Part shown: positions 1-9,011 of the stretch, one piece after another | Numbering within the stretch: the first letter of the stretch is position 1 | Layout: the number at the start of each line of letters is the position of its first letter | DNA from: Flavihumibacter soli | Lineage (GTDB): Bacteria; Bacteroidota; Bacteroidia; Sphingobacteriales; Sphingobacteriaceae | DNA: 64,000 nucleotides | Reading direction: 5' to 3' | NCBI RefSeq assembly: GCF_010692725.1 | Contig: NZ_JAAFZB010000096.1 | Coordinates: 434,001-498,000 of the forward strand | Translations under genes and position numbers: made by a program | The notes under the pieces: generated by a model | Told to the model about the DNA's origin: nothing | What the model saw: only the letters and a program-made list of their open reading frames with translations | The model's database searches: none

Positions 1-20
1 CACCAATAAAAGCGTGTATA

Positions 21-1109
21 TTACCGGATGACCACTCCCCTGGCAACCGGATGTTCTGCCTTAAATTCGAGACCCAGTAAACCGGCTACGGTTTGAGCAA
101 GTTGCTCCTGGTAGAGTTGCATGTCTTTTCTTATCTCACCCTTTGCGGTAATTCCAGGACCCAATAAAGCAAACCACGTCTCACTTGCGCCAGGAACACT
201 TTGCCCGTGCTCTACCCACAAATTTTTATTCTGATCACCCCGGCCATGATCCACTGTGATCAATAATGCCGTCTTATCTTTGTAGGCCGGATCGTTTTGT
301 ACAAACTTCCATATGTCCCCTACCCACTTATCTACCTGCCTGGCGGCATCAAGATAAGAGCGGTATTGACCAGAATGAGCCCATTCGTCAGTTTCTCCGT
401 AACCGATGTACAATATCTTAGGCTTTCTGGTCTTAAGGTGCTCCATAGCCGCGTAATGAGTAAATACATCCAGGCATTCTCCGCTGCCCCAGGGCCTGAA
501 GCTATCTGCAAGCATCTGGTTGAGCAGAACTTCCCTTTCAGTCGGGTTATTCCCCCCGGTAGGATTAAAAGCTGACACCACGGGAAAACCTGCACGCTCC
601 TCATTCAGTATTCTATCAAATGCGCCCCATGCGCCGAAAGCTGCAACCCTGTCCTTATACTTTGCTTGCTTGTTTAAAAATTCCAATATGGTTGTATGAG
701 GATTTGGAGGATAGTTGTTGGAGTTGATAGCCGAATCCGCGAACCCTGTAAAAAGCTCACTATACCCGGGGTAGGAAAACCAGTGCGGATTCGCATTGTT
801 TACCTTATTTCCGAGTGTCCGGTTACCGTATAGCTGGCCATGCCTGGCCAAGGTCTCCCAAAAGAATGGCAAAAGCCTTTTTCGCCTTTCCAGATGATTG
901 CCGGCTCCGTACTTATCATATATATAACTGCTGTCCCCCTGGTTAAATCTTTCTTTGTTCGCTAACACGGTATCCATGCCTTTAAAGACTTCCTGCCAGC
1001 GCAAGCCATCCGAAGTGATGATGATCAGGTTCTCAATTTTTGTTTGCGCCTGCATCAGGCCACTGGAAAATAAAAAAAACATTAAAAGCAGAACTACCTT
1101 TCTCATCAT
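21..1109 (-). CDS. Secreted alkaline-phosphatase-superfamily hydrolase (phosphodiesterase/sulfatase-like)
   Basis: A signal peptide (residues 1-22, ending MQAQ) precedes a domain of the alkaline phosphatase superfamily. Near the N-terminus is the metal-binding stretch IIITSDGLRWQEVF, where the Asp after TS and nearby Ser/Thr fit the nucleophile region. Further on are GYGETDEWAHSGQY (Asp and His ligands) and LLITVDHGRGDQNKN (D-H ligands), which are typical of type I phosphodiesterase and phosphopentomutase-like enzymes. It probably hydrolyses a phosphate or sulfate ester in the periplasm; the substrate cannot be read. Two adjacent ATG codons make the start ambiguous by one codon. It ends near the window edge and I see no operon partner. 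Confidence 0.8.
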   Translation of the reverse strand: MMRKVVLLLMFFLFSSGLMQAQTKIENLIIITSDGLRWQEVFKGMDTVLANKERFNQGDSSYIYDKYGAGNHLERRKRLLPFFWETLARHGQLYGNRTLGNKVNNANPHWFSYPGYSELFTGFADSAINSNNYPPNPHTTILEFLNKQAKYKDRVAAFGAWGAFDRILNEERAGFPVVSAFNPTGGNNPTEREVLLNQMLADSFRPWGSGECLDVFTHYAAMEHLKTRKPKILYIGYGETDEWAHSGQYRSYLDAARQVDKWVGDIWKFVQNDPAYKDKTALLITVDHGRGDQNKNLWVEHGQSVPGASETWFALLGPGITAKGEIRKDMQLYQEQLAQTVAGLLGLEFKAEHPVARGVVIR

Positions 1110-1388
1110 CGCGTTATTTGGGGGCCAGGCTTACTTCCTGTCCATTCGCCAAATCTATTTATCTTAAGGGGCTAATCAAATTCTTAAGGAGAAATGATTC
1201 AAATTTGTCGCTGTACCCAGGGGAAACGCATTAGAGTCACCACCTGCAATTTGTTTTATCAAAAAAAGAGATAGCTTTAAAAATATCGTTTTGACTGCGG
1301 ATTCTATATTCATTTAATTTCAATTACCTGAATACCAGAATGAAACTCGCAATAAATACTCTATAAGGAATTTTAGAATAACAAATTC

Positions 1389-2051
1389 ATGAAAGCACTT
1401 CTTACGGTTCTATTCTTTTTTAGTATACAATCCGTTTTCGCCCAAACCAAAATAATCAATAGCCAATATGAAAACGGGACTTTAAAAAAAGGATATAAGG
1501 ATAGTATCTGGCGATATTATGATAAGCCGGGAGAACTTGCATTAGAGATTAACTACAGTACCGCCAAACTTTTGTACCTGAAACCCGATACTTCTGAATT
1601 TGTCATAAAAATCAATGATCAATGGGCAAAGTCTAAATTAGACGCTCAGCCTCGATACCTTGGAAGTATGACTGTTTTCATGGGTTCACTTCAACGAAGT
1701 GTAAGATATCCGGCACGGGCTCGAAGCAATGAAACTGCCGGTAAGTTTTATGTGACTTTTGAAATAGATACGATAGGGAGGGCGGGCAATTATCAGGTTA
1801 TTAATGATATCGGTGATGACTGTGGCAAAGAGGCGATTAATGCACTCAAGCAAATCCCCAATTATTGGCTGCCTGCACAGAGGAATGGAAAAGCTTATGC
1901 TTCTAAATTCATTTTACCCCTTAAATTTGAAATGATTGTGGGTAACCGGGAAATTGTTCCCCAGAAAAGTAAATCCACAGAACTTCCCCTTGCAAAGGCG
2001 CTTGACGAACTGTTGATCAGGACAATGAGCGGGCCGGTCTACTTCCGGTAG
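1389..2051 (+). CDS. Secreted protein with TonB C-terminal-like domain
   Basis: 220 aa with a signal peptide (about residues 1-18, ending FAQ). The N-terminal half has a short MORN/toxin-antitoxin-like stretch (YENGTLKKGYKDSIWRYYD), common in Bacteroidota secreted proteins. The C-terminal half (from about residue 100) fits the energy-transducer TonB fold: RYPARARSNETAGKFYVTF, then DTIGRAGNYQVINDIG and AINALKQIPNYWLPAQRNGK. There is no N-terminal TM plus proline-rich arm, so it is not a complete TonB. It may be a periplasmic protein that borrowed the fold. The 280 bp before it (1110-1388) show no other gene. Confidence 0.7.
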   Translation: MKALLTVLFFFSIQSVFAQTKIINSQYENGTLKKGYKDSIWRYYDKPGELALEINYSTAKLLYLKPDTSEFVIKINDQWAKSKLDAQPRYLGSMTVFMGSLQRSVRYPARARSNETAGKFYVTFEIDTIGRAGNYQVINDIGDDCGKEAINALKQIPNYWLPAQRNGKAYASKFILPLKFEMIVGNREIVPQKSKSTELPLAKALDELLIRTMSGPVYFR

Positions 2052-2123
2052 CAATTTTGGCCTATTACAATAACTTTCCTACAGGCTTCTCAAGACAGCT
2101 GGGGTTGATACCCTCTGCAGGAT

Positions 2124-2153
2124 AGATCAGGGTTCTTTAAAAAACCCTGATCT
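2124..2153. terminator. Hairpin between convergent genes, probable bidirectional terminator
   Basis: An 11-bp perfect stem (AGATCAGGGTT / AACCCTGATCT) closes a loop of about 8 nt, between the ends of the convergent genes at 2051 and 2171. The flanking T-runs are short, so termination strength is uncertain. Confidence 0.5.
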
Positions 2154-2170
2154 GACCCGGTTCTGATAAC

Positions 2171-2890
2171 CTATTTACTGCCTAGTTCGGATTTAACAAA
2201 CAGCAACTCCGACCATTGGCGGGTTACCATCTCTCTCACACCCGCCACATATTTATCCCAGCCCTCCTGGCCATGCGCTTTTTTATAACGAACAGGAAAC
2301 GGTTCCCGAAATCCTGTTTCTCTTTCTTTCAGACCCTGCTTATACCGTGTAACTACAGTGAATTGTGGCTCACCTGAGGAACTTGATTCATACACCGCGA
2401 TGCTTTGATTACTTTGTTCCCATACTTTTTTCATTGTCGTAATCGATTCCTGCATCTCATCGTAATAACCCGGCTTGTAAAAAACGTGGTTAACCGCAAT
2501 CTTTTCTGCATAATCCGTTTGCGCCACACTGCTGAGGTCCGCACGAAAAGTCATATAGCTAAAGGAGACTCTGTCGCTGAGAAATGGTTGAACCGAGCCA
2601 TTCCAGTCATCCATATGCGCTTTACCCAGATCACCCCTTTTATCGACCGAATCCCAGGTCTTAGGTCCTTCAACAACCTGGTAACCACCGGCATCGGGAC
2701 CCGTTTCAATACTGAGTACGAGCCATTTTGTATCGCCTTTATGATATTTCTGCGCGTGTGCAGCAAGCGCCTTTTCAAATTGCGGTACTTTGTCGGCTTT
2801 GGGGAAATAACGGTCGACAGAAATGACATTGTTGTTCTGCGCCACGGCAAACAATGGAAGCGCGAATAGTAGTACTAAAAGCTTTCTCAT
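2171..2890 (-). CDS. Secreted protein of unknown function
   Basis: 239 aa with a clear signal peptide (MRKLLVLLFALPLFAVAQ). Two related halves can be guessed (ISVDRYFPKADKVPQFEKAL and VNHVFYKPGYYDEMQESI), each starting with a strand and a phrase about a helix. This resembles tandem dimeric alpha-beta-barrel (ABM-like) domains, but that is inference. No catalytic motif is visible. Single gene, convergent with the TonB-like gene. The 357 bp upstream (2891-3247) are A+T-rich and show no gene. Confidence 0.6.
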   Translation of the reverse strand: MRKLLVLLFALPLFAVAQNNNVISVDRYFPKADKVPQFEKALAAHAQKYHKGDTKWLVLSIETGPDAGGYQVVEGPKTWDSVDKRGDLGKAHMDDWNGSVQPFLSDRVSFSYMTFRADLSSVAQTDYAEKIAVNHVFYKPGYYDEMQESITTMKKVWEQSNQSIAVYESSSSGEPQFTVVTRYKQGLKERETGFREPFPVRYKKAHGQEGWDKYVAGVREMVTRQWSELLFVKSELGSK

Positions 2891-3247
2891 GTCGGTTGGG
2901 TTTTAAGCCCGACCACCTTCCAGCAGTACGGGCAGGTGAATTATGTAGACTGAATATACAAAAGTAAAGGGACTAAATAAAATAATTTTTTAACTATTGT
3001 TTTAATTTCTTCCAGTGATAGTTCTAGTTTAAATCGACGCTGAAAAATTTTTCTCTACCGGGATTCTTTACTGGTATATATAAATTCCCTATGCTTTAAT
3101 TCATATCTATTTAATTATCAAATATTTCAGCACTGAAATTCGCTCTTTGCTTAATTATAATTTTTAAATTTGGGTGAATTAACATTAAAAACTTCTTCTC
3201 TCATTAATGTCGTTCTTCCCACCTTAATCTTTTAAACACTCACCGCT

Positions 3248-3796
3248 ATGAAAAAGCAACCCGTTATCACGCTTGCGCGATCAATAATTTTATTTTCATT
3301 ATTATTCATTGGAACTGCCGCACTGGCTCAATCGTCCAAGGACAACAAAATTATTGCTGATTGTGATAGTGCCAAAGCAGAATTTATTCAAACAGATCCC
3401 TTATTGAAAAACTTGTTTGAAAGCGCCTATGGCTATGTCATCTTCCCCAACGTAGGTAAGGGAGCTGTTGGTGTGGGCGGCGCCACCGGAAATGGTATGG
3501 TCTATGAAAAAGGTAAAATTATAGGAAAAGCGAAGATGTCGCAGGTAACCGTCGGTTTTCAATTCGGCGGACAGGCATATCGGGAACTCATTTTTTTTGA
3601 AAGCAAGGCAGCACTGGATAAATTCAAGGGGAACGATTTTGAATTCTCAGCACAGGCGTCAGCTGTGGCGGCCACGAAAGGCGCTTCAGCAAATGTCAAG
3701 TTTACAAATGGTGTCCTGATATTCACCCAACAAAAAGGGGGTGTGATGTACGAAGCATCGGTGGGCGGCCAGAAATTTAAGTATACCCCGAATTAA
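3248..3796 (+). CDS. Lipid-binding SYLF/YSC84-domain protein
   Basis: 182 aa, signal peptide to about residue 27 (ALAQ). The rest is a typical SYLF domain: AYGYVIFPNVGKGAVGVGGA, then GQAYRELIFFES, FSAQASAVAA and the terminal GVMYEASVGGQKFKY. Family knowledge: SYLF domains bind phosphoinositides in eukaryotes; bacterial exported forms are of unclear role, probably membrane- or envelope-associated. The start is the only ATG that gives the signal peptide. It stands alone. Confidence 0.85.
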   Translation: MKKQPVITLARSIILFSLLFIGTAALAQSSKDNKIIADCDSAKAEFIQTDPLLKNLFESAYGYVIFPNVGKGAVGVGGATGNGMVYEKGKIIGKAKMSQVTVGFQFGGQAYRELIFFESKAALDKFKGNDFEFSAQASAVAATKGASANVKFTNGVLIFTQQKGGVMYEASVGGQKFKYTPN

Positions 3797-3932
3797 CGAC
3801 CATTAGCTTAAGCGGCTAATCAGCTGTCAGCCGGACGTTCATTTAAACAGCACCTGGCTTTTAGGCTCGACTGCGATCTTTTCAACTGAAGGTTAAAAGG
3901 AATATGATCATAGCACAGTAATGCTATAAAAC

Positions 3933-3960
3933 AAAAAATCCCCGAAGTAAAACTTCGAGG
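3933..3960 (-). terminator. Rho-independent terminator of tRNA-Phe
   Basis: Read on the minus strand, a stem CCTCGAAG / CTTCGGGG (one mismatch) is followed by a run of T, directly after the tRNA 3' end. Confidence 0.75.
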
Positions 3961-3969
3961 ATTTTTTTG

Positions 3970-4042
3970 TGGTGCCACCTGGATTCGAACCAGGGACACA
4001 AGGATTTTCAGTCCTTTGCTCTACCGACTGAGCTATGGCACC
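3970..4042 (-). tRNA. tRNA-Phe (anticodon GAA)
   Basis: 73-nt cloverleaf on the minus strand. The acceptor stem GGTGCCA pairs with TGGCACC, the D arm is AGCTCAGTCGGTAGAGC, the anticodon loop CTGAAAA carries GAA, and the T arm CCTGGTTCGAATCCAGG is perfect. The discriminator base is A and CCA is not encoded. Confidence 0.96.
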
Positions 4043-4214
4043 ATTCCCTTTCTTTCGTCTTGGGACTGCAAATGTAGCGTCTTTTTTCATTTATGAAAAT
4101 CTTTTTTCAAAAAACTTCCCGGCAGCTTAAAATCGCCTTGAAATCACTATTAAGTAGTGCTGAGACCGGCAGATTTAAACTTATTACTTAATTTAGCCAT
4201 CCTATACAAAATAT

Positions 4215-5513
4215 ATGATACCTCAACTTATATTTTTAATCATTGCCATCGCGGCTATTGCCCTGTTTACCATTAACATACGCAAGATCATCCGCAATAT
4301 TAACCTGGGACGGCCTGAAGATCGCTCCGACCGACCTGCCGAACGATTCATGGTCATGCTCAAAGTAGCCTTCGGTCAAACCAAAATGACCAAGCGCCCC
4401 GTTGCTGCGGTCCTCCACTTTTTTGTCTATGTGGGTTTCATCATCATTAACCTGGAAGTACTGGAGATCATCATCGACGGGCTTTTCGGAACCCACCGGA
4501 TCTTCGCGTCCCCGCTCGGCGGCTTGTATAATGTACTCATCGGCTCATTTGAAATATTGGCTGCGCTGGTTCTGATTGGTGTGATCGCTTTCTATGCCCG
4601 CCGGAACTTTCTCAGGCTAAAAAGATTCACGGGCGTCGAAATGACCAAATGGCCACTTTCGGATGCCAACAATATTTTGATCATCGAAACACTGTTAATG
4701 ATCGCCTTTCTGACCATGAATGCAGCCGATTACCGGCTTCAGCAACTTGGTGCCCAGCATTATATCACTGCCGGCTCCTTCCCTGTCAGCAGCCTGATCG
4801 CACCCTTACTGCCAAATTCAGAATCCGCGCTCATCCTCATCGAACGGGCTGCATGGTGGTTTCACATCATCGGAATCCTCGCATTTTTAAATTACCTGCC
4901 ATATTCGAAACACTTCCACATCATAATGGCCTTCCCCAATACCTACTATTCGAACCTGGAGCCCAAAGGTGAATTTTCGAATATGGCCAGTGTTACCAAC
5001 GAAGTTAAAGCCATGCTGGATCCGACATTCACACCCGAACCGGTGGCCGAGGGCGGAAAATTCGGAGCCAAAGACGTTACTGACCTGAGCTGGAAAAACC
5101 TGATGGAGGCATACACCTGTACCGAATGCGGCCGGTGTACCTCGGTCTGCCCGGCCAACATTACGGGTAAGCTTCTCTCGCCACGTAAGATCATGATGGA
5201 TACCCGCGACAGAATGGAAGAGATCGGGCGGAATATCGACAAGCATGGAAAAGATTTTAAAGACGAAAGATCCTTGCTGAACGATTACATCACCCAGGAA
5301 GAGATCTGGGCCTGTACGACCTGTAATGCCTGTACTGAAGCCTGCCCGATCAACATTGATCCCCTGGCGATCATCGTTGAGCTTAGACGCTATTCCGTAA
5401 TGGAAGATGCACAGGCTCCATCCAGCTTGAATAATATGTTCGGAAATACCGAGAACAACGGCGCGCCATGGAAATATTCCCCAAGCGACAGGTTTAACTG
5501 GGCTAACGATTAG
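4215..5513 (+). CDS. Membrane-bound (Fe-S) oxidoreductase subunit, heterodisulfide-reductase-like
   Basis: 432 aa. The N-terminal half has about five membrane segments (from residue 1, and around 75-130, 155-185 and 205-235), like a NarI/HdrE-type cytochrome-b module. The C-terminal half has two 4Fe-4S motifs, CTECGRCTSVCP and CTTCNACTEACP. It probably moves electrons between a membrane quinone and the CCG-domain partner encoded just downstream. This two-gene pair is conserved in Bacteroidota, but its donor and acceptor are not established. The ATG at 4215 begins a hydrophobic helix. Confidence 0.85.
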   Translation: MIPQLIFLIIAIAAIALFTINIRKIIRNINLGRPEDRSDRPAERFMVMLKVAFGQTKMTKRPVAAVLHFFVYVGFIIINLEVLEIIIDGLFGTHRIFASPLGGLYNVLIGSFEILAALVLIGVIAFYARRNFLRLKRFTGVEMTKWPLSDANNILIIETLLMIAFLTMNAADYRLQQLGAQHYITAGSFPVSSLIAPLLPNSESALILIERAAWWFHIIGILAFLNYLPYSKHFHIIMAFPNTYYSNLEPKGEFSNMASVTNEVKAMLDPTFTPEPVAEGGKFGAKDVTDLSWKNLMEAYTCTECGRCTSVCPANITGKLLSPRKIMMDTRDRMEEIGRNIDKHGKDFKDERSLLNDYITQEEIWACTTCNACTEACPINIDPLAIIVELRRYSVMEDAQAPSSLNNMFGNTENNGAPWKYSPSDRFNWAND

Positions 5514-5569
5514 TCGATTTGTCAATGAGCTGATTTGCCAATTATGGTGACACTTAAAAATCGTCGCAG

Positions 5570-5636
5570 AAATTGACTAATCGACAAATTGACTAATCGA
5601 CAAATTGAACAAATTGACTAATTGACAAATGGACAA
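5570..5636 (+). repeat. Short imperfect tandem repeat ahead of the second Fe-S gene
   Basis: Repeats of the type ATTGACTAATCGACAA and shorter variants run through the gap between the two Fe-S genes and into the first codons of the second one (ATGGACAAATTT matches the repeat ACAAATTGACAAAT). This replaces any recognisable ribosome-binding site. Confidence 0.7.
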
Positions 5637-6420
5637 ATTTAACATACCAACCATGGCCCAGATGGCCGCTAATGGCGAAGAGCCTGAGATCCTGTTTTGG
5701 GTAGGCTGTGCGGGAAGCTTCGATGAACGGGCACAAAAGATCACCCGGGATATATGCAAGATACTGCATCATGTAGGCATTAAATTCGCCGTTTTGGGTA
5801 CCGAAGAAAGCTGCACCGGTGATCCCGCCAAAAGAGCCGGCAATGAATTCCTGTTCCAAATGCAGGCGATGACCAATATCCAGGTCCTGGATGGTTATAA
5901 TATCAAGAAGATCGTGACTGGCTGTCCGCATTGCTTTAACACCATCCGTAATGAATACCCGGGACTGGGAGGCAATTATGATGTGATCCATCACTCGCAG
6001 CTTATCCAGCAGCTGATCGACGATGGCAAGCTGAAGGCCGAAGGCGGCGAGTCATTTAAAGGAAGAAAGATCACGTTTCATGATCCCTGCTATTTAGGTC
6101 GTGGCAACGGGGTATATGAAGCGCCTAGAAGAGCCCTGGAGATCCTGGATGCGGAGCTTGTGGAGATGAAGCGCTGCAAGTCGAACGGTCTGTGCTGTGG
6201 AGCGGGCGGTGCGCAGATGTTTAAGGAACCTGAAAAGGGCGCTAAAGACATCAATATAGAACGCATCGAAGAAGCCCTTGACCTGAAACCGAATGTAATT
6301 GCCGCAGGCTGTCCTTTCTGCATGACCATGCTGAGCGACGGCGTCAAGAATTTCGATAAGGAGCAGGAAGTGCAGGTATTGGATATCGCCGAGATAACCG
6401 CCCGTGCTAATGGTCTTTAG
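5629..6420 (+). CDS. (Fe-S)-binding CCG-domain protein, HdrB-like subunit
   Basis: 263 aa soluble protein with two cysteine-rich CCG-type domains: WVGCAGSFDERAQK then TGCPHCFNTIRNEYP, and HDPCYLGRGNGVYEAPR then NGLCCGAGGAQMF with AAGCPFCMTML. It is likely the catalytic or electron-accepting partner of the membrane Fe-S protein upstream. The ATG at 5629 lies inside a tandem repeat; a second ATG at 5653 (before AQMAANGEEPE) would give a protein 8 residues shorter and may be the true start. It ends 22 bp before the convergent gene at 6443. Confidence 0.88.
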   Translation: MDKFNIPTMAQMAANGEEPEILFWVGCAGSFDERAQKITRDICKILHHVGIKFAVLGTEESCTGDPAKRAGNEFLFQMQAMTNIQVLDGYNIKKIVTGCPHCFNTIRNEYPGLGGNYDVIHHSQLIQQLIDDGKLKAEGGESFKGRKITFHDPCYLGRGNGVYEAPRRALEILDAELVEMKRCKSNGLCCGAGGAQMFKEPEKGAKDINIERIEEALDLKPNVIAAGCPFCMTMLSDGVKNFDKEQEVQVLDIAEITARANGL

Positions 6421-6442
6421 GATGGTATTATAAAGCGCGGGA

Positions 6443-6925
6443 CTATTCAAGCTCCCGTCTGATCTGCAGGAGGTTTTCGCGTATAAGGTGAAGGTCTTCT
6501 GCTTCTATATCTTTAACGGGGAGCTGTAGCTGGTAAGCCATTGAGTCGATATTGCCTTTAGGATCATTGTAGGTTTGCACAATGACATCCTCACTCCGCG
6601 TTCGCAATATCAGCGTGCCCGATGCGGAATTACCAAGGAAATCAAGGTCCTTAAAGCGAATTACATTGAAGGAATAATACTCCTGCTTACCATTCTGCAG
6701 GTATTTGCGGTACCTGAAAAATCCGTCCTTGTTTATAAGCAGCTCATATTTCTTAAGCTTTGCACCGGCGGCATCCGCCTGGTATACCGAATTCAGTTTG
6801 ATCATCGTCTGCTCTGCCAACTCACGAAGCCCTGCAGATTCCTTAAATGCCAGCGTACCGCACAGGGCAGCGCAGCAAAAGATCGCTGTCAGCAGTTTAA
6901 CTAGATGAAATTTCCTGAGATGCAT
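6443..6925 (-). CDS. Secreted protein of unknown function
   Basis: About 160 aa from the start chosen here (MHLRKFHLVKL), which gives a signal peptide ending near TLAFKES. The frame stays open to 7108, but that extension overlaps the divergent gene at 6983 and has no signal. The mature part has alternating strands (YELLINKDGFFRYRKYLQNG, YYSFNVIRFKDLDFLG, GTLILRTRSEDVIVQTYND) suggesting a beta-sandwich. I do not recognise the family. Confidence 0.6.
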   Translation of the reverse strand: MHLRKFHLVKLLTAIFCCAALCGTLAFKESAGLRELAEQTMIKLNSVYQADAAGAKLKKYELLINKDGFFRYRKYLQNGKQEYYSFNVIRFKDLDFLGNSASGTLILRTRSEDVIVQTYNDPKGNIDSMAYQLQLPVKDIEAEDLHLIRENLLQIRRELE

Positions 6926-6970
6926 GCTCGTACCTGTTAAGATATGACGTTTTAAAAATAATAAATTCAA

Positions 6971-6978
6971 TAACTTTG
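6971..6978 (+). promoter_or_regulatory. -7 promoter element, likely leaderless transcript
   Basis: TAACTTTG fits the Bacteroidota -7 consensus TAnnTTTG. It ends only 5 nt before the ATG at 6983, so the transcript would begin at or very close to the start codon. No clear TTG is seen 19 nt upstream. Confidence 0.4.
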
Positions 6979-6982
6979 CGGC

Positions 6983-7465
6983 ATGAATATTTCTGAACAT
7001 TCCAGGATATGGATCTACCAGTCTGACCGGGTCTTTACCCCCGGTGAAACCGAACTGATTAAGGAAAGACTCGACGCTTTTACCGCGCAGTGGCTGGCAC
7101 ACGGTCAAGAACTATTAGCGCAGGCCGAGATACGTTATAACCAGTTCATTATCCTTGGGGTAGATGAGCAGCAGGCCGGAGCCACAGGTTGTTCAATAGA
7201 TAAATCTGTTAAACTTATGCTCGACCTGGAAAAGGAGTTCAACATCAGCCTTTTTGATCGTTTTCAATTAGCTTATCGTGATGGTGAGGAGATCAGAACA
7301 TGTAATCGGGAAGAATTCCAGGAGCTTTTGAGCACTGGAAAGATTAACGGCGATACGATTGTTTTCAATAACCTGGTATCCACTATAAAAGCGTTGGAAA
7401 CCAAGTGGCAAATCCCGATGCGGGAAAGCTGGCATACGAATCTCTTTATTTTAAGCGAAGTTTAA
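6983..7465 (+). CDS. Conserved Bacteroidota protein (often labelled ABC transporter ATPase), function unknown
   Basis: 160 aa, soluble, no signal. Characteristic segments are RIWIYQSDRVFTPGE, AQWLAHGQELLAQAEIRYNQF and GATGCSIDKSVKLMLDLEKE. This is a single-domain protein found across Bacteroidota. It has no Walker A or signature motif, so the common name ABC transporter ATPase is not supported by the sequence. The TGCSID motif could hold a functional Cys. The next gene starts 6 bp after its stop. Confidence 0.75.
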   Translation: MNISEHSRIWIYQSDRVFTPGETELIKERLDAFTAQWLAHGQELLAQAEIRYNQFIILGVDEQQAGATGCSIDKSVKLMLDLEKEFNISLFDRFQLAYRDGEEIRTCNREEFQELLSTGKINGDTIVFNNLVSTIKALETKWQIPMRESWHTNLFILSEV

Positions 7466-7471
7466 ACCCGC

Positions 7472-7693
7472 ATGACCCTTTCTGTTATTCTCTTATTCTT
7501 CGAGATCATTCTTGCGCCCTTTATTTTAACGCTGATTGCTCCCCAGCTTATCGCTGCCTTTTTTGCCCGAAGCATCGGAAGGAGTTTCTGGTTCTGGTTC
7601 TGGATCTCGTTCCTGATCCCGATCATCTCCATAATCATCCTGATGACCCTGCCTGATAAGCCGGCGCAAACAGTTGTTAGCACAGACCAGTGA
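7472..7693 (+). CDS. Small two-helix membrane protein
   Basis: 73 aa with two hydrophobic segments (about residues 4-28 and 38-60), separated by FFARSIGRSFWFWFW. It starts 6 bp after the previous gene, so it is probably co-transcribed. No recognised family. Confidence 0.55.
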   Translation: MTLSVILLFFEIILAPFILTLIAPQLIAAFFARSIGRSFWFWFWISFLIPIISIIILMTLPDKPAQTVVSTDQ

Positions 7694-7747
7694 TCGTCCG
7701 GGCTTGGCCGAAATGATGAACCCCTTTTAAGTGCCTCAGCCTATCAT

Positions 7748-8458
7748 CTAAATAGCCAGGTCGCCAATTCGCCGCATATTCCGTAAGATCAGGCCCTGTT
7801 TGAAATAAATATAGCGTGTGGGCTTTGCCGGGGACCAGCGGCGGGGATTAGGTAACACGGCAATAAGCAGGGCTGCCTGCCCGCGTGTTAAGCGCTCCGC
7901 TGATTTGCCATAGTAGGCACGGGCGGCTGCATCAGCCCCGTAAATGCCATCGCCGGTTTCAATAACGTTCAGGTAGACCTCCAGTATTCTTTCCTTACCC
8001 CAGAGTAACTCGATCAGGATGGTGAAATAGGCTTCAAAGCCTTTCCGGATATAAGAACGGCCGGGCCAAAGGAAAACATTTTTCGCTGTCTGCTGACTGA
8101 TCGTACTCCCGCCCCGCATTTTCTTGCCCGCCTGGTTTTTCGCGTAAGCCGTTTCGATCGCCTTAAAGTCAAAGCCGTTATGACTCAAAAAGTTGGCATC
8201 CTCACCCGCGATCGCCGCTTTCTTGAGGTTCGACGACAGTTCATCCAGCGACAGCCAGTTCTTTTCCATCTTCCATTTCTTCCCCTCTGCTTCCCGCTCA
8301 TAACCCCGTTGTACCATCAGCCAGCTTACCGGCGGATCAATAAAACGATAAGCCAGTACCCATAAGATCGTAACAGCAAAGAACCACAGGAATACCCGAC
8401 TAATAGTCCGCAGGTAGGAGTTTTTTCTTTTTGGCTTGGTCTTTTTTCTGCGAGTCAT
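7748..8458 (-). CDS. mtgA: Monofunctional peptidoglycan glycosyltransferase
   Basis: 236 aa, the usual length. One N-terminal TM helix (about 20-42) follows a very basic start. The GT51 motifs are present: AGEDANFLSHNGFDF (catalytic Glu in the first motif), GGSTISQQTAKNVFLWPGR, ELLWGKERILEVYLN with the second Glu, and GADAAARAYYGK. It polymerises lipid II into glycan strands at the outer face of the inner membrane. It lies downstream of the ribosomal protein operon but behind a terminator. Confidence 0.95.
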   Translation of the reverse strand: MTRRKKTKPKRKNSYLRTISRVFLWFFAVTILWVLAYRFIDPPVSWLMVQRGYEREAEGKKWKMEKNWLSLDELSSNLKKAAIAGEDANFLSHNGFDFKAIETAYAKNQAGKKMRGGSTISQQTAKNVFLWPGRSYIRKGFEAYFTILIELLWGKERILEVYLNVIETGDGIYGADAAARAYYGKSAERLTRGQAALLIAVLPNPRRWSPAKPTRYIYFKQGLILRNMRRIGDLAI

Positions 8459-8481
8459 TAATGAATGAGAATAATATCAAA

Positions 8482-8514
8482 TAAAAAATGCCTCCTGAAT
8501 TTCAGGAAGCATTT
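8482..8514 (-). terminator. Terminator of the rpsF-rpsR-rplI operon
   Basis: On the minus strand the stem AAATGCTTCCTGAA / TTCAGGAGGCATTT is followed by T residues, about 37 nt after the rplI stop. Confidence 0.85.
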
Positions 8515-8550
8515 CAAACTTATAACGTATGATTTATAACCTACTACTTA

Positions 8551-8994
8551 CTACTCGGCTACAACTTCGAAAGCAACCTGAACCTTCACTTCTTTGTGCA
8601 GGTTTAAGTTTACGATGTACTCACCGATGAACTTAGGCTCAGTTTCGAAAGTGATGCGACGACGGTCAACATCAAATCCTTCTTTCTTCAAGGCGTCAGC
8701 AACCTGGATGGTGTTAACGGATCCGAAGATCTTACCGCTTTCACCAGCCTTAGCGCCAATAGTCAATTTAACACCTTCCAAACGGGCTGCGATAGCATCC
8801 GCGTCTTTCTTGATCTTATCTTGTTTGAAAGCAGCCTGCTTTAAGTTCTCAGCCAATACTTTCTTTGCAGAGGTAGTAGCCATGGTTGCAAAACCCTGGG
8901 GGATCAGGTAATTACGTCCGTAACCTGGTTTTACATTTACAACATCATCCTTCTCTCCGAGATTCTTGATGTCTTGCTTTAATATTAGTTCCAT
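8551..8994 (-). CDS. rplI: 50S ribosomal protein L9
   Basis: 147 aa. The N-terminal L9 signature is exact: MELILKQDIKNLGEKDDVVN followed by PGYGRNYLIPQGFA. Then come a long helix and the C-terminal RNA-binding domain (GKIFGSVNTIQVADAL, VDRRRITFE). Last gene of a three-gene operon with S18 and S6; 17 bp separate it from rpsR. Confidence 0.98.
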   Translation of the reverse strand: MELILKQDIKNLGEKDDVVNVKPGYGRNYLIPQGFATMATTSAKKVLAENLKQAAFKQDKIKKDADAIAARLEGVKLTIGAKAGESGKIFGSVNTIQVADALKKEGFDVDRRRITFETEPKFIGEYIVNLNLHKEVKVQVAFEVVAE

Positions 8995-9011
8995 TTTCGC
9001 TTATCTCCCTC

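Noticed and set aside
6926-7108. N-terminal extension of the secreted protein at 6443
   Set aside because: It overlaps the divergent gene at 6983 and its promoter, and places the signal peptide internally.
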